NCBI RefSeq assembly: GCF_900187025.1
Contig: NZ_LT906478.1
Coordinates: 728,001-792,000 of the forward strand
Direction of reading: 5' to 3'
Length of the DNA: 64,000 nucleotides
Source of the DNA: Listeria ivanovii subsp. ivanovii
GTDB lineage: Bacteria > Bacillota > Bacilli > Lactobacillales > Listeriaceae
The notes under the pieces are model-generated. The model saw only the letters and a list, made by a program, of their open reading frames with translations, was not told the origin of the DNA and did not search any database. The position numbers and the translations under genes were made by a program. Shown one piece after another: positions 44,001-54,114 of the stretch (position 1 is its first letter; every line of letters starts with the position of its first letter).

Positions 44001-46058
44001 GTGGAAATATTTTTATATGTGTTAGCATTACTTGTGGCTATTTTTATTTCTAATTTACTAAATCGATTTGTGCCCTTTGTATCAGTGCCACTAATTCAAA
44101 TTGGTTTGGGTGTGATGATTGCACTTATGCCAATTACGTTCGATTTAAAATTAAATCCAGAGCTTTTCTTGGTAATGTTTATTGCACCTTTATTATTTAA
44201 TGATGGTAGACGAACGGATAAGAAAGCATTATGGGGAATGCGAATGCCGATTTTAGTTTTGGCACTTGGTCTCGTATTTGCGACAGTCGTTGTCATTGGT
44301 TACTTTGTAAACTGGATGATTCCGACGATTCCGATGGCAGCAGCATTTGCTTTAGCTGCGGCTCTTGCGCCAACTGATGCTGTAGCCGTGAGCTCACTAT
44401 CCGGGCGAATTAATTTACCTAAACGGATTATGAATTTATTGGAAGGTGAAGCGCTTATTAATGATGCTTCTGGCTTGGTTGCTTTCCAATTTGCAATTGC
44501 GGCGATGGTGACGGGGGTATTCAGCTTACTCGATGCTAGCATAAGTTTTTTTGTGATTGCTATTGGTGGCGTTTTAGTTGGACTTGTACTCAGTTGGTTG
44601 AAATTTAAGTTTTTGAAGTGGGTTCGTGGTCTTGGAATGGAAGATGTTACTTTCCATATGCTTATCCAGATTTTAACACCATTTATTATTTATTTAGTAG
44701 CAGAAGAATTGCATGTTTCTGGAATACTCGCAGTGGTTGCTGCAGGAATAATGCACTCGATGGAACGTAAAAAAATGGACCCACAATCTGTCAAATTAAA
44801 TATCGTTTCTCAGAGTACTTGGTCGGTTATTATTTTTGTACTGAATGGGCTAGTATTTTTACTTTTAGGGACACAACTTCCTTCTATTATTGAAGTGGTT
44901 TGGAACGACTCAGGAATTAGTAATTTGCAAGTGATTGCCTATATTTTATCCATTACAGCAGCTTTAATATTACTTCGTTTTGTCTGGGTGTATATGTCTT
45001 GGAATATTGGTGCGAAAAAGCGGGAGAAACAAAATAAGCAAACGACCCGGCCGAAACTTCGCTCAGTTACGCTTACTTCTTTATCCGGGGTTCGCGGAGC
45101 AGTAACGCTTGCCAGTGCGCTCGCGATTCCATTTTTCCTTGATGATGGGACGCTTTTTCCGCAACGGGCATTAATTATTTTCCTTGCCTCTGGTGTTATC
45201 CTTTGTACACTAGTTATCGCGACATTCATTTTGCCACTTTTAGCTAAAAATGAGGAAGTGACAACAGAAGATGAACGAGCAGAGAAAGCGACGAGAATTA
45301 GAATTTTGCGAAATGTTATCCGAGAACTGAAAGAACAAGTTTTACCGGAAACCAAAGCGGCAACGGATGAAGTGATTGAAGATTACCGAAGACGTATTTA
45401 TGATTTACAACATGATAGTAACTCGAACAGAGGAATGGATGAAAGAGAACGTGAAAAACGTTTGGAAATTATTGAATGGCAACGTGAAAATACAAAAAAA
45501 ATGGCAGATCGAGGGGAATTGGTCGCAACAGACAGTTACAGATATCAACATTATTTAAACATGTTAGAACAAGCAATTAAACAACGCTTCCGCACGAAAT
45601 TTAAAACGGGATGGATGTTTGCTTATCGTTTCTTGTTGCTCATTATCCATCCAAAAAAATGGCGAAAAATTAGCCATAAAATGAAAAAGGGAATTTCTAA
45701 AGATAAGGAACGATTTCAAGCAATTCGTAAATTGAGAGAAGAAAACGAAATATTGGTTATTCAAAAGCTGAAAGATCAACTTACGAAAGAAAATGCGAAT
45801 CTTATCGGCCCGCTGATTACCGAGCATACGATGTTCTTAGAGCGATTGAGAAATGAACAAAATTTATCACGAGGAAAACGAGCAAAATCTGAGCAGAAAA
45901 AACGTGAAGTTCAAATAGTTGCCTTCCAAACAGAACGCGATATTATTCAACATCTATTTGAAACAGGCGGAATTTCAAGAGATTTAGCCCGTGAACTCCG
46001 TCAGAACTTAAATATGATTGAGACTTATTTGTATGATGATTTCTTGGCGACGGATTGA
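44001..46058 (+). CDS. CPA1/NhaP-type Na+/H+ antiporter
   Basis: This encodes 685 residues. About 12 helices fill the first 420; ALAPTDAVAVSSLSGR and EGEALINDASGLVAF are the ion-binding helices with the Asp pair. A large, charged cytosolic tail (430-685) follows, with coiled-coil-like helices. It would export Na+ (or K+) for protons. The start is GTG with AAGGGGGG about 12 nt upstream. It stands alone. Confidence 0.88.
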   Translation: MEIFLYVLALLVAIFISNLLNRFVPFVSVPLIQIGLGVMIALMPITFDLKLNPELFLVMFIAPLLFNDGRRTDKKALWGMRMPILVLALGLVFATVVVIGYFVNWMIPTIPMAAAFALAAALAPTDAVAVSSLSGRINLPKRIMNLLEGEALINDASGLVAFQFAIAAMVTGVFSLLDASISFFVIAIGGVLVGLVLSWLKFKFLKWVRGLGMEDVTFHMLIQILTPFIIYLVAEELHVSGILAVVAAGIMHSMERKKMDPQSVKLNIVSQSTWSVIIFVLNGLVFLLLGTQLPSIIEVVWNDSGISNLQVIAYILSITAALILLRFVWVYMSWNIGAKKREKQNKQTTRPKLRSVTLTSLSGVRGAVTLASALAIPFFLDDGTLFPQRALIIFLASGVILCTLVIATFILPLLAKNEEVTTEDERAEKATRIRILRNVIRELKEQVLPETKAATDEVIEDYRRRIYDLQHDSNSNRGMDEREREKRLEIIEWQRENTKKMADRGELVATDSYRYQHYLNMLEQAIKQRFRTKFKTGWMFAYRFLLLIIHPKKWRKISHKMKKGISKDKERFQAIRKLREENEILVIQKLKDQLTKENANLIGPLITEHTMFLERLRNEQNLSRGKRAKSEQKKREVQIVAFQTERDIIQHLFETGGISRDLARELRQNLNMIETYLYDDFLATD

Positions 46059-46192
46059 AGTGATGACAATCGCTTAAATAGCTGGAAAGCTGTGTAGACG
46101 TTTTTTATTAGCTGATTTTAGGAGATTAGCTAGTGTAGATATATTTGTTAGAGAAGCGTAAATAAAAAAGCTTGTGTATAAATTGATAATGT

Positions 46193-46240
46193 AGTGCGTC
46201 CTCAAAATTAGGCTTTTTGTCTAACTTTGGGGGGCGCACT
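46193..46240. repeat. imperfect 18-bp palindromic hairpin with IS3-end-like arms
   Basis: Left arm 46193-46211 pairs with 46221-46240 with one bulge and one mismatch. On the minus strand the arm reads CCCCCCAAAGTTAGACA, like terminal repeats of IS3-family elements. It could be a solo/miniature element or a transcription stop between the converging antiporter and membrane-protein genes; it lacks a long T run. Confidence 0.5.
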
Positions 46241-46246
46241 GCAAGT

Positions 46247-46717
46247 TTATGATTGCACTTCTCTTAAATAATCACTAAATTGACAAATTTCTTTTTTCAT
46301 TTTTAAATCGGTGCGTTTATATTTTCTTGAACCATCGAAAATATTAATAATCTTTTCTTTCTCAGTTTTTAAATCTAGAATATAGACTCTATAGGAAGGA
46401 AAAGATTTTTGACCATTATAATGCAATTTTTTATCACATTCCACATAATATTTACTATATGAATACTTTTTATTAGAAAAACCTTTTTTATGATAAAACG
46501 CATTTTTATTAACGATAAAGACCTCAGGGAAGAAAAATCGATAGTATATGACGCAGCAAATGATGATTAATCCGAGAAGAATTCCATATTGTTGCAAGGT
46601 GGAAATCTTTGAAAAAATAGTAAAAGATAAAAAGATTCCAATCAAAAAAATGATCATACTCATAACTAATATCGTAGCTAAGTTAATACTATATTTCAAA
46701 AATCGATATTCTTTCAT
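46247..46717 (-). CDS. small membrane protein of unknown function
   Basis: This encodes 156 residues with two helices (about 13-35 and 42-60), then a basic, tyrosine-rich cytosolic part (KKGFSNKKYSYSKYYVECDK). I recognise no family. Low GC and lysine-rich make-up suggest an accessory gene. SD is weak (GGTGGTGAC). Confidence 0.6.
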   Translation of the reverse strand: MKEYRFLKYSINLATILVMSMIIFLIGIFLSFTIFSKISTLQQYGILLGLIIICCVIYYRFFFPEVFIVNKNAFYHKKGFSNKKYSYSKYYVECDKKLHYNGQKSFPSYRVYILDLKTEKEKIINIFDGSRKYKRTDLKMKKEICQFSDYLREVQS

Positions 46718-46801
46718 CTATGTCACCACCCTCTTGTTCTAGTGGTAAGATTTTAGCACTAAAAAATCATGTTGTCTAGCTAATAAAAACACAAAAAACT
46801 A

Positions 46802-46892
46802 TTGTCCATGTGAAAGCTTTGTTGTATAATGTATCTTGCTGTAAGTAAACTCTGTGTTTAATATTGGTAAACTTATATAACTTGAGGTTTAC
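46802..46892 (+). promoter_or_regulatory. sigma-A promoter and inverted repeats of the pot operon
   Basis: TTGTCC (46802-46807), 17-bp spacer, TATAAT (46825-46830). Downstream GTAAAC (46867-46872) and GTTTAC (46887-46892) form an inverted repeat with related TAAAC copies around it, within the transcribed leader. The regulator encoded next is the likely binder. Confidence 0.65.
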
Positions 46893-46923
46893 TATCACTA
46901 AACTTGAAAGAAAGGAACGAGAC

Positions 46924-47466
46924 ATGGAAATTGGCAAACGCATAAAGAATCTTAGGCTAAGTAAGAATTTAACGCAAGAGGAACTAGGGGAGCGGACAGA
47001 TTTGACAAAAGGCTATATTTCGCAATTAGAGCGAGATTTAAGTTCGCCATCGATTGAAACCTTGTTTGCTATTTTGGAAGTACTTGGTTCAACACCCAAA
47101 GACTTTTTTGATGAAGAAGAACACAAGCAAAAAGTTATTTATGGGGAACTCGAGCATACTTTTTTTGAAGATGAAGAGAAAGGTTACAGAATTAAGTGGC
47201 TAGTTCCAGAGTCAAATGAAAAAGAAATGGAACCAGTACTACTTGAAATAGAAGCAAATAGCTGTTTTAAAAGTTTTGAACCATCACTTTCTGAAACATT
47301 TGGTTATGTGTTAAAAGGCGAGGTTACGGTTATCCTGGGTCGGAACGAGTATGTAGCGAAAACCGGAGAAGCGATTTATTTCCACGCAGCAGATGAACAC
47401 CAAATAACCAATCGATCAAATGAAAAAGCAACACTCATCTTAGTAGCAACAGACTCATACTTATAA
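46924..47466 (+). CDS. XRE-cupin transcriptional regulator of polyamine uptake
   Basis: This encodes 180 residues. The helix-turn-helix (about 1-60) has GKRIKNLRLSKNLTQEELGERT and KGYISQLERDLSSPSIETL; a cupin domain (about 105-178) holds KSFEPSLSETFGYVLKGEV and YFHAADEHQITNRS. It resembles PuuR/PotR-type regulators that sense polyamines. The start at 46924 is chosen since AAAGGA is about 8 nt upstream. First gene of the pot operon, 14 nt before potA. Confidence 0.87.
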   Translation: MEIGKRIKNLRLSKNLTQEELGERTDLTKGYISQLERDLSSPSIETLFAILEVLGSTPKDFFDEEEHKQKVIYGELEHTFFEDEEKGYRIKWLVPESNEKEMEPVLLEIEANSCFKSFEPSLSETFGYVLKGEVTVILGRNEYVAKTGEAIYFHAADEHQITNRSNEKATLILVATDSYL

Positions 47467-47480
47467 GGGGGTAAATTATT

Positions 47481-48575
47481 TTGACAGAAACAATTATTCG
47501 TTTTGAAAATGTGACGAAACAATTTGACAATGATCCGCCAGTGCTTGACAATGTCAGTTTTGGAATAGAAAAAGGGAAATTTTATACATTACTTGGTCCT
47601 TCTGGTTGTGGGAAAACAACTATTTTACGCTTAATTGCCGGGTTTTTAGAAGCAACGAAAGGACAAATTTATCTTGGGGAAAAGATTATTAATCAGATTC
47701 CAGCTAATAAGCGCCCGGTTAATACAGTTTTCCAAGATTATGCGTTATTTCCGCATTTAAATGTATACGAAAATGTCGCTTTTGGACTTAGAATTAAGAA
47801 ATTGAAAAAAGAAGCAATTGATGAAAAAGTGAAAGAAGCGCTTCGATTTGTCAATTTAAAAGGGTATGAAAAAAGAGAAATTAGCGAAATGTCGGGTGGG
47901 CAAAAGCAACGTGTCGCAATCGCACGTGCCATTGTTAATGAACCAGAAGTTATTTTGCTAGATGAACCACTTTCGGCGCTTGATTTGAAACTTCGGACGG
48001 AAATGCAATATGAGCTTCGTGATTTGCAAAAACGACTGGGAATTACGTTTATTTTTGTGACACATGATCAAGAAGAAGCACTGGCGATGAGTGATGAGAT
48101 TTTTGTATTAAATAAAGGTGAGATTCAGCAAAGTGGGACACCGATTGATATTTATGATGAGCCAATTAATAAGTTCGTGGCGGATTTCATCGGTGAATCA
48201 AATATCGTTACTGGTAAAATGATGCAGGACTTTGAAGTGGAATTTGTAGAAAGACGCTTTGAATGTGTTGACCAAGGTTTCCGTCCAAATGAAACGGTGG
48301 AAGTAGTTATTCGACCAGAAGATTTAGAAATAACTTCTGCTGAGAAAGGGAAGCTTCAAGTAACGGTAGATTGGATGCTGTTCCGCGGTGTGCATTATGA
48401 AGTGGGTTGTATCGATACGGACGGAAATGAGTGGCTCGTCCATACGACGAGAAAAGTGCGTGTCGGCGATAAGATTGGCTTAGCGTTTGACCCAGAGACA
48501 ATTCATGTTATGCGTCTTGGGGAAACGGAGGAAGAATTCGATAAGCGGCTTGATAGCTACGATGAGGTGCAGTAA
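47481..48575 (+). CDS. potA: spermidine/putrescine ABC transporter ATPase
   Basis: This encodes 364 residues. The ATPase domain has Walker [10 protein letters not shown] (39-47), signature MSGGQKQR, Walker [13 protein letters not shown] and the TOBE domain at the C-terminus (about 280-350). The start is TTG with AAGGGGG. Stop overlaps the potB start by one base. Confidence 0.92.
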   Translation: MTETIIRFENVTKQFDNDPPVLDNVSFGIEKGKFYTLLGPSGCGKTTILRLIAGFLEATKGQIYLGEKIINQIPANKRPVNTVFQDYALFPHLNVYENVAFGLRIKKLKKEAIDEKVKEALRFVNLKGYEKREISEMSGGQKQRVAIARAIVNEPEVILLDEPLSALDLKLRTEMQYELRDLQKRLGITFIFVTHDQEEALAMSDEIFVLNKGEIQQSGTPIDIYDEPINKFVADFIGESNIVTGKMMQDFEVEFVERRFECVDQGFRPNETVEVVIRPEDLEITSAEKGKLQVTVDWMLFRGVHYEVGCIDTDGNEWLVHTTRKVRVGDKIGLAFDPETIHVMRLGETEEEFDKRLDSYDEVQ

Positions 48576-49384
48576 TGAATAGACGCACTCGGACAGTTTA
48601 TCTTGTTCCTTATGTACTTTGGATTTTGCTTTTTGTTGTCGCACCGATTTTATTGATTGTTTATTATTCGTTCTTTGATGTCGATGGTAATTTGACATTC
48701 GATAATTATATTCATTTTTTTACACCGGTTTATTTGAAAATGACAGCTAGTTCGTTTTGGTATGCTTTTTTGATTACAGTATTTACTTTACTTATTTCTT
48801 ACCCAACGGCATATTTACTAACTAAACTGAAACATAAGCAGCTGTGGTTACTCCTTATTATTTTACCGACTTGGATTAATTTGCTTCTTAAAGCATATGC
48901 GTTTATTGGGATTTTTGGGACATACGGGGCAGCGAATCAGTTTTTAGAATTAATGGGAATTGGCTCGAAGCAGATTTTATTTACGGATTTTAGTTTCTTA
49001 TTTGTATCCACTTATATCTTCATTCCATTTATGATTTTGCCGATTTTTAATGCAATTGAGGAAATTAATCCGACGTTGATTCAAGCGTCGCGCGATTTAG
49101 GCGCATCTAGCTTGACTACGTTTAGACGGGTGATTTTTCCACTGACGGCAGACGGCGTGAAATCTGGTTGTCAGGCTGTATTTATTCCAGCGCTATCGTT
49201 ATTTATGATTACGCGATTAATTGCTGGAAACCGGGTAATTACGCTTGGGACGGCAATTGAAGAACATTTCCTCGTTACGCAAGACTGGGGAATGGGTTCA
49301 ACAATTGGGGTATTCTTAATTATTGCGATGATTTTAATTATGTTCTTAACAGGTTCCAAAAAGAAACGAGGTGTGCGTAAATGA
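48575..49384 (+). CDS. potB: spermidine/putrescine ABC permease
   Basis: This encodes 269 residues with six helices and the EAA loop (IQASRDLGASSLTTFRRVIFP) that docks onto PotA. Its last codons overlap potC. Partner of PotC in the membrane. Confidence 0.92.
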   Translation: MNRRTRTVYLVPYVLWILLFVVAPILLIVYYSFFDVDGNLTFDNYIHFFTPVYLKMTASSFWYAFLITVFTLLISYPTAYLLTKLKHKQLWLLLIILPTWINLLLKAYAFIGIFGTYGAANQFLELMGIGSKQILFTDFSFLFVSTYIFIPFMILPIFNAIEEINPTLIQASRDLGASSLTTFRRVIFPLTADGVKSGCQAVFIPALSLFMITRLIAGNRVITLGTAIEEHFLVTQDWGMGSTIGVFLIIAMILIMFLTGSKKKRGVRK

Positions 49385-50187
49385 AGAAAAATAAATGGGG
49401 TACGATTTATTTAGTACTAGTTTTTGTGATTTTATACGCACCGATTTTTTACTTGATTTTCTACTCTTTTAATAAAGGTGGAACGATGCATAATTTTAGC
49501 GGATTCACGCTAGGTTACTACAAAGAAGTTTTTCAAGATACTCGCTTACTAATTATTGTGTTAAACACTTTTGTCATTGCACTGCTTTCTTCAGTGATTG
49601 CGACAGTGATTGGTGTATGCGGTGCGCTTGCGATAAAATTTATGCCAAAACCTTTTGCCAAAAATTCGCTACTTAGTTTAAATAATGTGTTGATTGTTAG
49701 CCCGGATGTAATTATTGGAGCTAGTTTCTTGATATTCTTTACGATTTTAGGAGTGAAACTGGGCTTTATTTCGGTGCTGGTTTCTCATATCGCATTTAGT
49801 ATTCCGATTGTTGTATTAATGATTTTACCGAAGCTACAAGAAATGAGTCCGACATTGATGGATGCGGCGCGGGACTTGGGAGCGAGTCAGTGGCAAGTGC
49901 TTTCTAAGGTGATTCTTCCTTATATTATGCCCGGTGTTTTAGCTGGTTTCTTTATGGCGCTAACTTATTCACTAGACGATTTTGCGGTCACTTTTTTCGT
50001 AACGGGGAACGGTTTCTCCACATTAGCGGTAGAAATTTATTCTCGTGCTAGACAAGGGATTTCGCTTTCTATCAATGCTTTATCTACGCTTATTTTCTTA
50101 TTCACGATTGTTCTCGTAATCGGCTATTATTTCATTAGTAAACGAAATACGACTAAAACGATTCGAACGGGGGCGACGAAAGAATGA
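49381..50187 (+). CDS. potC: spermidine/putrescine ABC permease
   Basis: This encodes 268 residues, six helices. The EAA loop is MDAARDLGASQWQVLSKVIL. The ATG overlaps the potB end (AAATGA) and its own stop overlaps potD (GAATGA), so all are translationally coupled. Confidence 0.92.
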   Translation: MKKNKWGTIYLVLVFVILYAPIFYLIFYSFNKGGTMHNFSGFTLGYYKEVFQDTRLLIIVLNTFVIALLSSVIATVIGVCGALAIKFMPKPFAKNSLLSLNNVLIVSPDVIIGASFLIFFTILGVKLGFISVLVSHIAFSIPIVVLMILPKLQEMSPTLMDAARDLGASQWQVLSKVILPYIMPGVLAGFFMALTYSLDDFAVTFFVTGNGFSTLAVEIYSRARQGISLSINALSTLIFLFTIVLVIGYYFISKRNTTKTIRTGATKE

Positions 50188-51257
50188 AGCAATTGCTGAA
50201 AATTTTTGTTCCTGTTATTGTCGTTGCGCTTCTGATGATGCTACTTGCAACATCAATGAACAAATCAGAGGGCTATGCGGGCAGTAATACGCTGACGATT
50301 TACAATTGGGGCGATTACATTGATCCATCTTTAATTACGAAATTTGAAAAAGAGACAGGTATGAAAGTGATTTACCAGACGTTTGATTCGAATGAAGCGA
50401 TGATGACGAAAATTGAACAAGGTGGTACAACATTTGATATTGCGGTACCAAGTGATTATGCGATTAGTAAAATGAAAGAAGAAAACTTACTAATTCCGCT
50501 TGATCATTCCAAACTACCAAATGAAAAATATTTAGATCCGCGTTTTATGGATTTATCGTTTGATGATAATAACAAATATTCGATGCCGTATTTCTGGGGA
50601 ACACTTGGAATTATTTATAATAAAGAAATGTTTCCAGATAAGAACTTTGATACTTGGGATGCGTTATTTGATCCGGATTTAAAAAATCAAATTCTTTTGA
50701 TCGACGGCGCACGCGAGGTGATGGGGCTGGGCTTAAATAGTCTCGGTTATTCACTCAATGATACAAACAAAGCGCACTTAATGGAAGCTCGTGACAAACT
50801 TGAAACGATGACACCTAACGTGAAAGCAGTTGTTGGTGACGAAATCAAGTTACTCATGGCTGACAATGAAGCAGGCGTGGCGGTAACATTTTCTGGAGAA
50901 GCGGCGGAAATGCTGAGTGAAAATGAAGATTTAGAATATGTTATTCCAAAAGATGGTTCCAACTTGTGGTTTGATAATATGGTAATTCCAAAAACAGCAA
51001 AAAATGTTAACGGAGCGCACAAATTTATCAACTTCATGTTAAAACCAGAAAATGCCGCAATTAATGCTGAATACGTCGGCTATGCTACACCAAATGAAAA
51101 AGCAGTAAAACTTTTGCCAAAAGAAATTTCTAGCGACGAACGTTTTTATCCAAATATGGATGAACTGACGAATTTAGAAGTATATGATAACTTAGGTAAG
51201 CGAATGTTGTCTTATTATAATGAACTTTTTTTAGAGTTTAAGATGTATCGTAAATAA
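50184..51257 (+). CDS. potD: spermidine/putrescine-binding protein, no lipobox
   Basis: This encodes 357 residues of the periplasmic-binding type. The polyamine site motifs NWGDYIDPSLITKFEKETG, YQTFDSNEAMMTK and FDIAVPSDYAI are seen, then MPYFWGTLGIIYNKE. The N-terminal helix (about 6-23) is followed by ATSMNKSEGYAGSN and contains no cysteine, so the usual Gram-positive lipid anchor is missing. It is either released by signal peptidase at about GYA or stays membrane-anchored by the signal. It closes the operon. Confidence 0.9.
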   Translation: MKQLLKIFVPVIVVALLMMLLATSMNKSEGYAGSNTLTIYNWGDYIDPSLITKFEKETGMKVIYQTFDSNEAMMTKIEQGGTTFDIAVPSDYAISKMKEENLLIPLDHSKLPNEKYLDPRFMDLSFDDNNKYSMPYFWGTLGIIYNKEMFPDKNFDTWDALFDPDLKNQILLIDGAREVMGLGLNSLGYSLNDTNKAHLMEARDKLETMTPNVKAVVGDEIKLLMADNEAGVAVTFSGEAAEMLSENEDLEYVIPKDGSNLWFDNMVIPKTAKNVNGAHKFINFMLKPENAAINAEYVGYATPNEKAVKLLPKEISSDERFYPNMDELTNLEVYDNLGKRMLSYYNELFLEFKMYRK

Positions 51258-51343
51258 GATGAATATACAGCTAAAATGACTTTAAATCAAAAGAATAATA
51301 TATAGACTTGAGTTTTAGGTGTCAGTTTTTTAAGTATCTACTA

Positions 51344-51438
51344 AGAGGCTAGGACAAAAAGGTCTCTAAAATAAGCAAGAATATTGTATATTCCATTTTT
51401 TTAAATGGCAATAGACAATGATTCTTGCTTATTTATTT
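51344..51438 (+). terminator. terminator after potD with GGCTAGGACAAAAA motif
   Basis: 13-bp perfect arms 51370-51382 and 51421-51433, with T-rich tail; an inner stem (TTCCATTT/AAATGG) adds length. The preceding GAGGCTAGGACAAAAA at 51345-51360 is a motif often seen at gene ends in Listeria and its relatives. Confidence 0.8.
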
Positions 51439-51681
51439 TTTGTTTATCGTTTAGAAGGTATTCTTTTTTAACAGACGTCTACCAAAAAGGATATTACTTA
51501 AAGTCAATTATCGAAATACTAAGGAAATAAATTTGTTAGACTAAACTATAAAAAGTTTTTTATATTATGGGCTTTGAAATACCATAAATTAATCTTTCAA
51601 TTAAACTAAATTTATACATCAGAAACCATACATGTGCTACCAAAAATTTACCGCTTAGTTGGATTTTAGTAAGCGATTTCT

Positions 51682-51696
51682 TGGAATTAAATTCCA
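51682..51696. promoter_or_regulatory. 15-bp palindrome TGGAATTAAATTCCA, candidate operator of EIIC
   Basis: Perfect, centred on A51689, and about 36 nt before the extended -10 TGCTATACT (51732-51740). The RpiR gene downstream is the natural candidate regulator. Confidence 0.45.
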
Positions 51697-51812
51697 TTTA
51701 CCCAGACTTTCATTTATTTAATGTTTCTTGATGCTATACTACATTTATCAAGAACATATTGATTTCGGCGCCAATCAAAACTCTTTGATAATTAAACCCA
51801 GGAGGAATTACT

Positions 51813-53099
51813 ATGGATAAAAAGTTGAGTATAATGGATAGAATTACGGACTATATTACTTTCAAGATGACACCCGTACTAATGAAAATATTTAATCGTC
51901 CAACATTAAATATTATTAAAAATAGTATGGTTAACATTATGCCTTTCATACTATTTGGAAGTGTCACGCTACTTGTGTCTTTACTAGGAACAACATCAAT
52001 GGGAACTGAGAAACCAATACTTCCTTTTTTGGCAAATTATACGGATCAAATTGGATTGATGAACTCTTTGACAATGGGCTTTATGACATTATATTTCTCT
52101 GTTTCAATTGGACTTAATTATGCGAAAGAATATAAGCTTAATGAAATAAATGCTGCACTTGTGAGTTTAATGTCATTTTTAATGATAAATATAGATAAAG
52201 TAACCGATGGGACTATTGATGTCTCTTCATTTGGAGCAAACGCACTTTTTCCAACAATGGTCACTTCCATTTTAGCTTTAAAGATATTCAAAATATTTAT
52301 TAATAAAAATTTTGTTATTCGTATGCCAGAAGGTGTTCCGCCAGCGGTTGGGCAAGCGTTTTCTTCTCTGATTCCTTTTGTAACTATCGGACTTCTTTAT
52401 TGGTTCCTTAGAACGATGCTACAATTTAATATTACAGAAATAATGAGAGATGTTATGAGCCCAATCTTTAGTGGAACGGATAATATTTTCGTATTTACAT
52501 TTTATGGATTCTTTACAAAATTACTTTGGGCTTTTGGTATTCACGCCGACTCCCTCTTTCAAGGTATTTTTGACCCACTCAAATTAACTTGGATTGCCGA
52601 AAATAGTGCAGCAAAAATTGCCGGCGACCCATTACCCCATATTTGGACCACCGCATTAGAAAGAACTTGCTTGTGGACAGGACCAGTATTGGGACTATTA
52701 ACAGTATTAATTTTTTCAAGGGTTAAGCATTTAAAAACCTTTTCTTTCGCTGCCCTTCCAGCTGCCTTTTTCTCCATTGCGGAACCAGTAGTTTTTGGGT
52801 TACCTATTGTAATGAACCCTATGTTACTTATTCCATTTATTCTTAGTGGAACATTGGGAGCTTTTCTAACTTATGGTGCTTGCCAAATTGCTATACTTGC
52901 AAGACCCTTTTTAGAATTACCATGGGCAACACCCCCTGTTCTTATAGGCTTTATTGCATCTGGTGACTGGAAATATATTCTGGCAGCAATTTTCAACATT
53001 GTTTTAGGAGCCTTGATTTATTACCCCTTTGTGAAAGCATTTGAACGGGAAGAGTTAAAAAGAATCAATACAAGTGAAGATGTTCCTGCTACAGAATAA
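51813..53099 (+). CDS. lactose/cellobiose-family PTS EIIC, no EIIA/EIIB partner
   Basis: This encodes 428 residues. The family opener MDRITDYITFKMTPVLMKI and the pore-side PEGVPPAVGQAFSSLIPF and FFSIAEPVVFGLPIVMNP are present, with ten or so helices. The substrate would be a beta-glucoside or another disaccharide. Start behind AGGAGG. No EIIA or EIIB gene is adjacent, so it must borrow them or is idle. Next is an RpiR gene on the other strand. Confidence 0.88.
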   Translation: MDKKLSIMDRITDYITFKMTPVLMKIFNRPTLNIIKNSMVNIMPFILFGSVTLLVSLLGTTSMGTEKPILPFLANYTDQIGLMNSLTMGFMTLYFSVSIGLNYAKEYKLNEINAALVSLMSFLMINIDKVTDGTIDVSSFGANALFPTMVTSILALKIFKIFINKNFVIRMPEGVPPAVGQAFSSLIPFVTIGLLYWFLRTMLQFNITEIMRDVMSPIFSGTDNIFVFTFYGFFTKLLWAFGIHADSLFQGIFDPLKLTWIAENSAAKIAGDPLPHIWTTALERTCLWTGPVLGLLTVLIFSRVKHLKTFSFAALPAAFFSIAEPVVFGLPIVMNPMLLIPFILSGTLGAFLTYGACQIAILARPFLELPWATPPVLIGFIASGDWKYILAAIFNIVLGALIYYPFVKAFEREELKRINTSEDVPATE

Positions 53100-53106
53100 T
53101 AACGAA

Positions 53107-53157
53107 AATAAGAATCTACTATGGGACAAAAGTTGTCTCGTAGTAGATTCTTATTAG
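53107..53157. terminator. long hairpin terminator with GGGACAAAA core
   Basis: 15-bp arms 53107-53121 and 53141-53155, with the stem continuing through GGGACAA/TTGTCTC. Between converging EIIC and RpiR genes. Confidence 0.85.
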
Positions 53158-53205
53158 ATAACAGGAAATATTAAATAATTTTATGTTAAATGTTCTGATA
53201 ATAAC

Positions 53206-54066
53206 TTACTCAAAAAATCGTTTACGCAAATCAATTTCGTTACGTTTGGTATTTTCAAGATTAGATTCAAAATCTTTTAGATAAATAAAACTATATATAC
53301 AATCCAAAATATATTGTGTAGCAATACTAGAACTAAAAGTTTCCATTTTTCCTTTCAATAGTTTTGCCTCATTTATTCCTGTATAGATTGCATAATCAGC
53401 TATTTTAGCTAACATTGTAGCTTTATCTTTTGTAATAGCGACAATTGGCGTTTGACTTTTATTTAAATTATATGAAATTTTTAGCGTTTCTGGATTTTCA
53501 CCTGAGTGCGAAATAACTACAGCTATATGTGTGGAATCAGAATTAATTGCTTGATGTATCTGTTCTGTATAACAAGGTTACAAGTGAACATTTTTACCCA
53601 ACCGTATTAACTTACTTTTGAATTCGTAAGCTGCTGCCTGGGAAGAACCTTGTCCATAGATATCAATGATACTGGACTGGTTCATTTTATCAATTATACT
53701 ATGAAGTTCTTCCATATTGAATTCAGCTTTCACCTCGCGAATAGAATTTTTAAAAATATAATACATGTTATCAATAATATTCTCATAAGAATCTTCTTGT
53801 GTGAGCGGAAAATTATAATTACTAGTAGGAGATATTTTTTCGTTTTCAGCTAACTCTCTACTTAACTTAATTTTGAACTCGGAATATCCACTTGTTTTTA
53901 CTTTTTTACATAACCGCATAATAGTTGAAGGTGAGCTGTAAGTAACTTTTGCTAATTCTTTAATGCTCATATTACATGCAGTATTACCATTTTTTAAAAT
54001 AAAATGAGCGACTTCGGTTTCTCTTTCAGAAAAAAGAGAAATATCTGCTAACTTAGTAAGAATCAT
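53206..54066 (-). pseudogene. RpiR/MurR-family regulator with in-frame stop codon
   Basis: The N-terminal helix-turn-helix is complete (LFSERETEVAHFI, KELAKVTYSSPSTIMRLCKKV), then the SIS domain starts (IDIYGQGSSQAAAYEF). A TAA at 53578-53580 cuts it at KNVHL, but the same frame reads on (PCYTEQIHQAINSD, VVISHSGENPETL, MLAKIADYAIYT) to the stop at 53206. So one substitution separates it from an intact protein of about 286 residues. The regulator would sense a phosphosugar. ATG 54066 is taken, 10 nt after AGGTG. Truncated protein may still bind DNA without its sensor. Confidence 0.8.
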
Positions 54067-54114
54067 TTTATTCACTCACCTAATTTGGTTTCTTTAATTA
54101 TACAACAGTTTTCT

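Larger units (their letters stand above)
51258..51812. other. 555-bp spacer between potD and the orphan EIIC
   Basis: It holds a terminator-like hairpin (51370-51433), a CGCTTA/TAAGCG stem (51652-51657 with 51670-51675), a 15-bp palindrome (51682-51696) and an extended -10 (51732-51740). No coding frame is convincing. Confidence 0.6.

Noticed and set aside
44939..45355. 138-residue frame opposite the antiporter
   Set aside because: Shadow of the antiporter coding frame, with no start signals.
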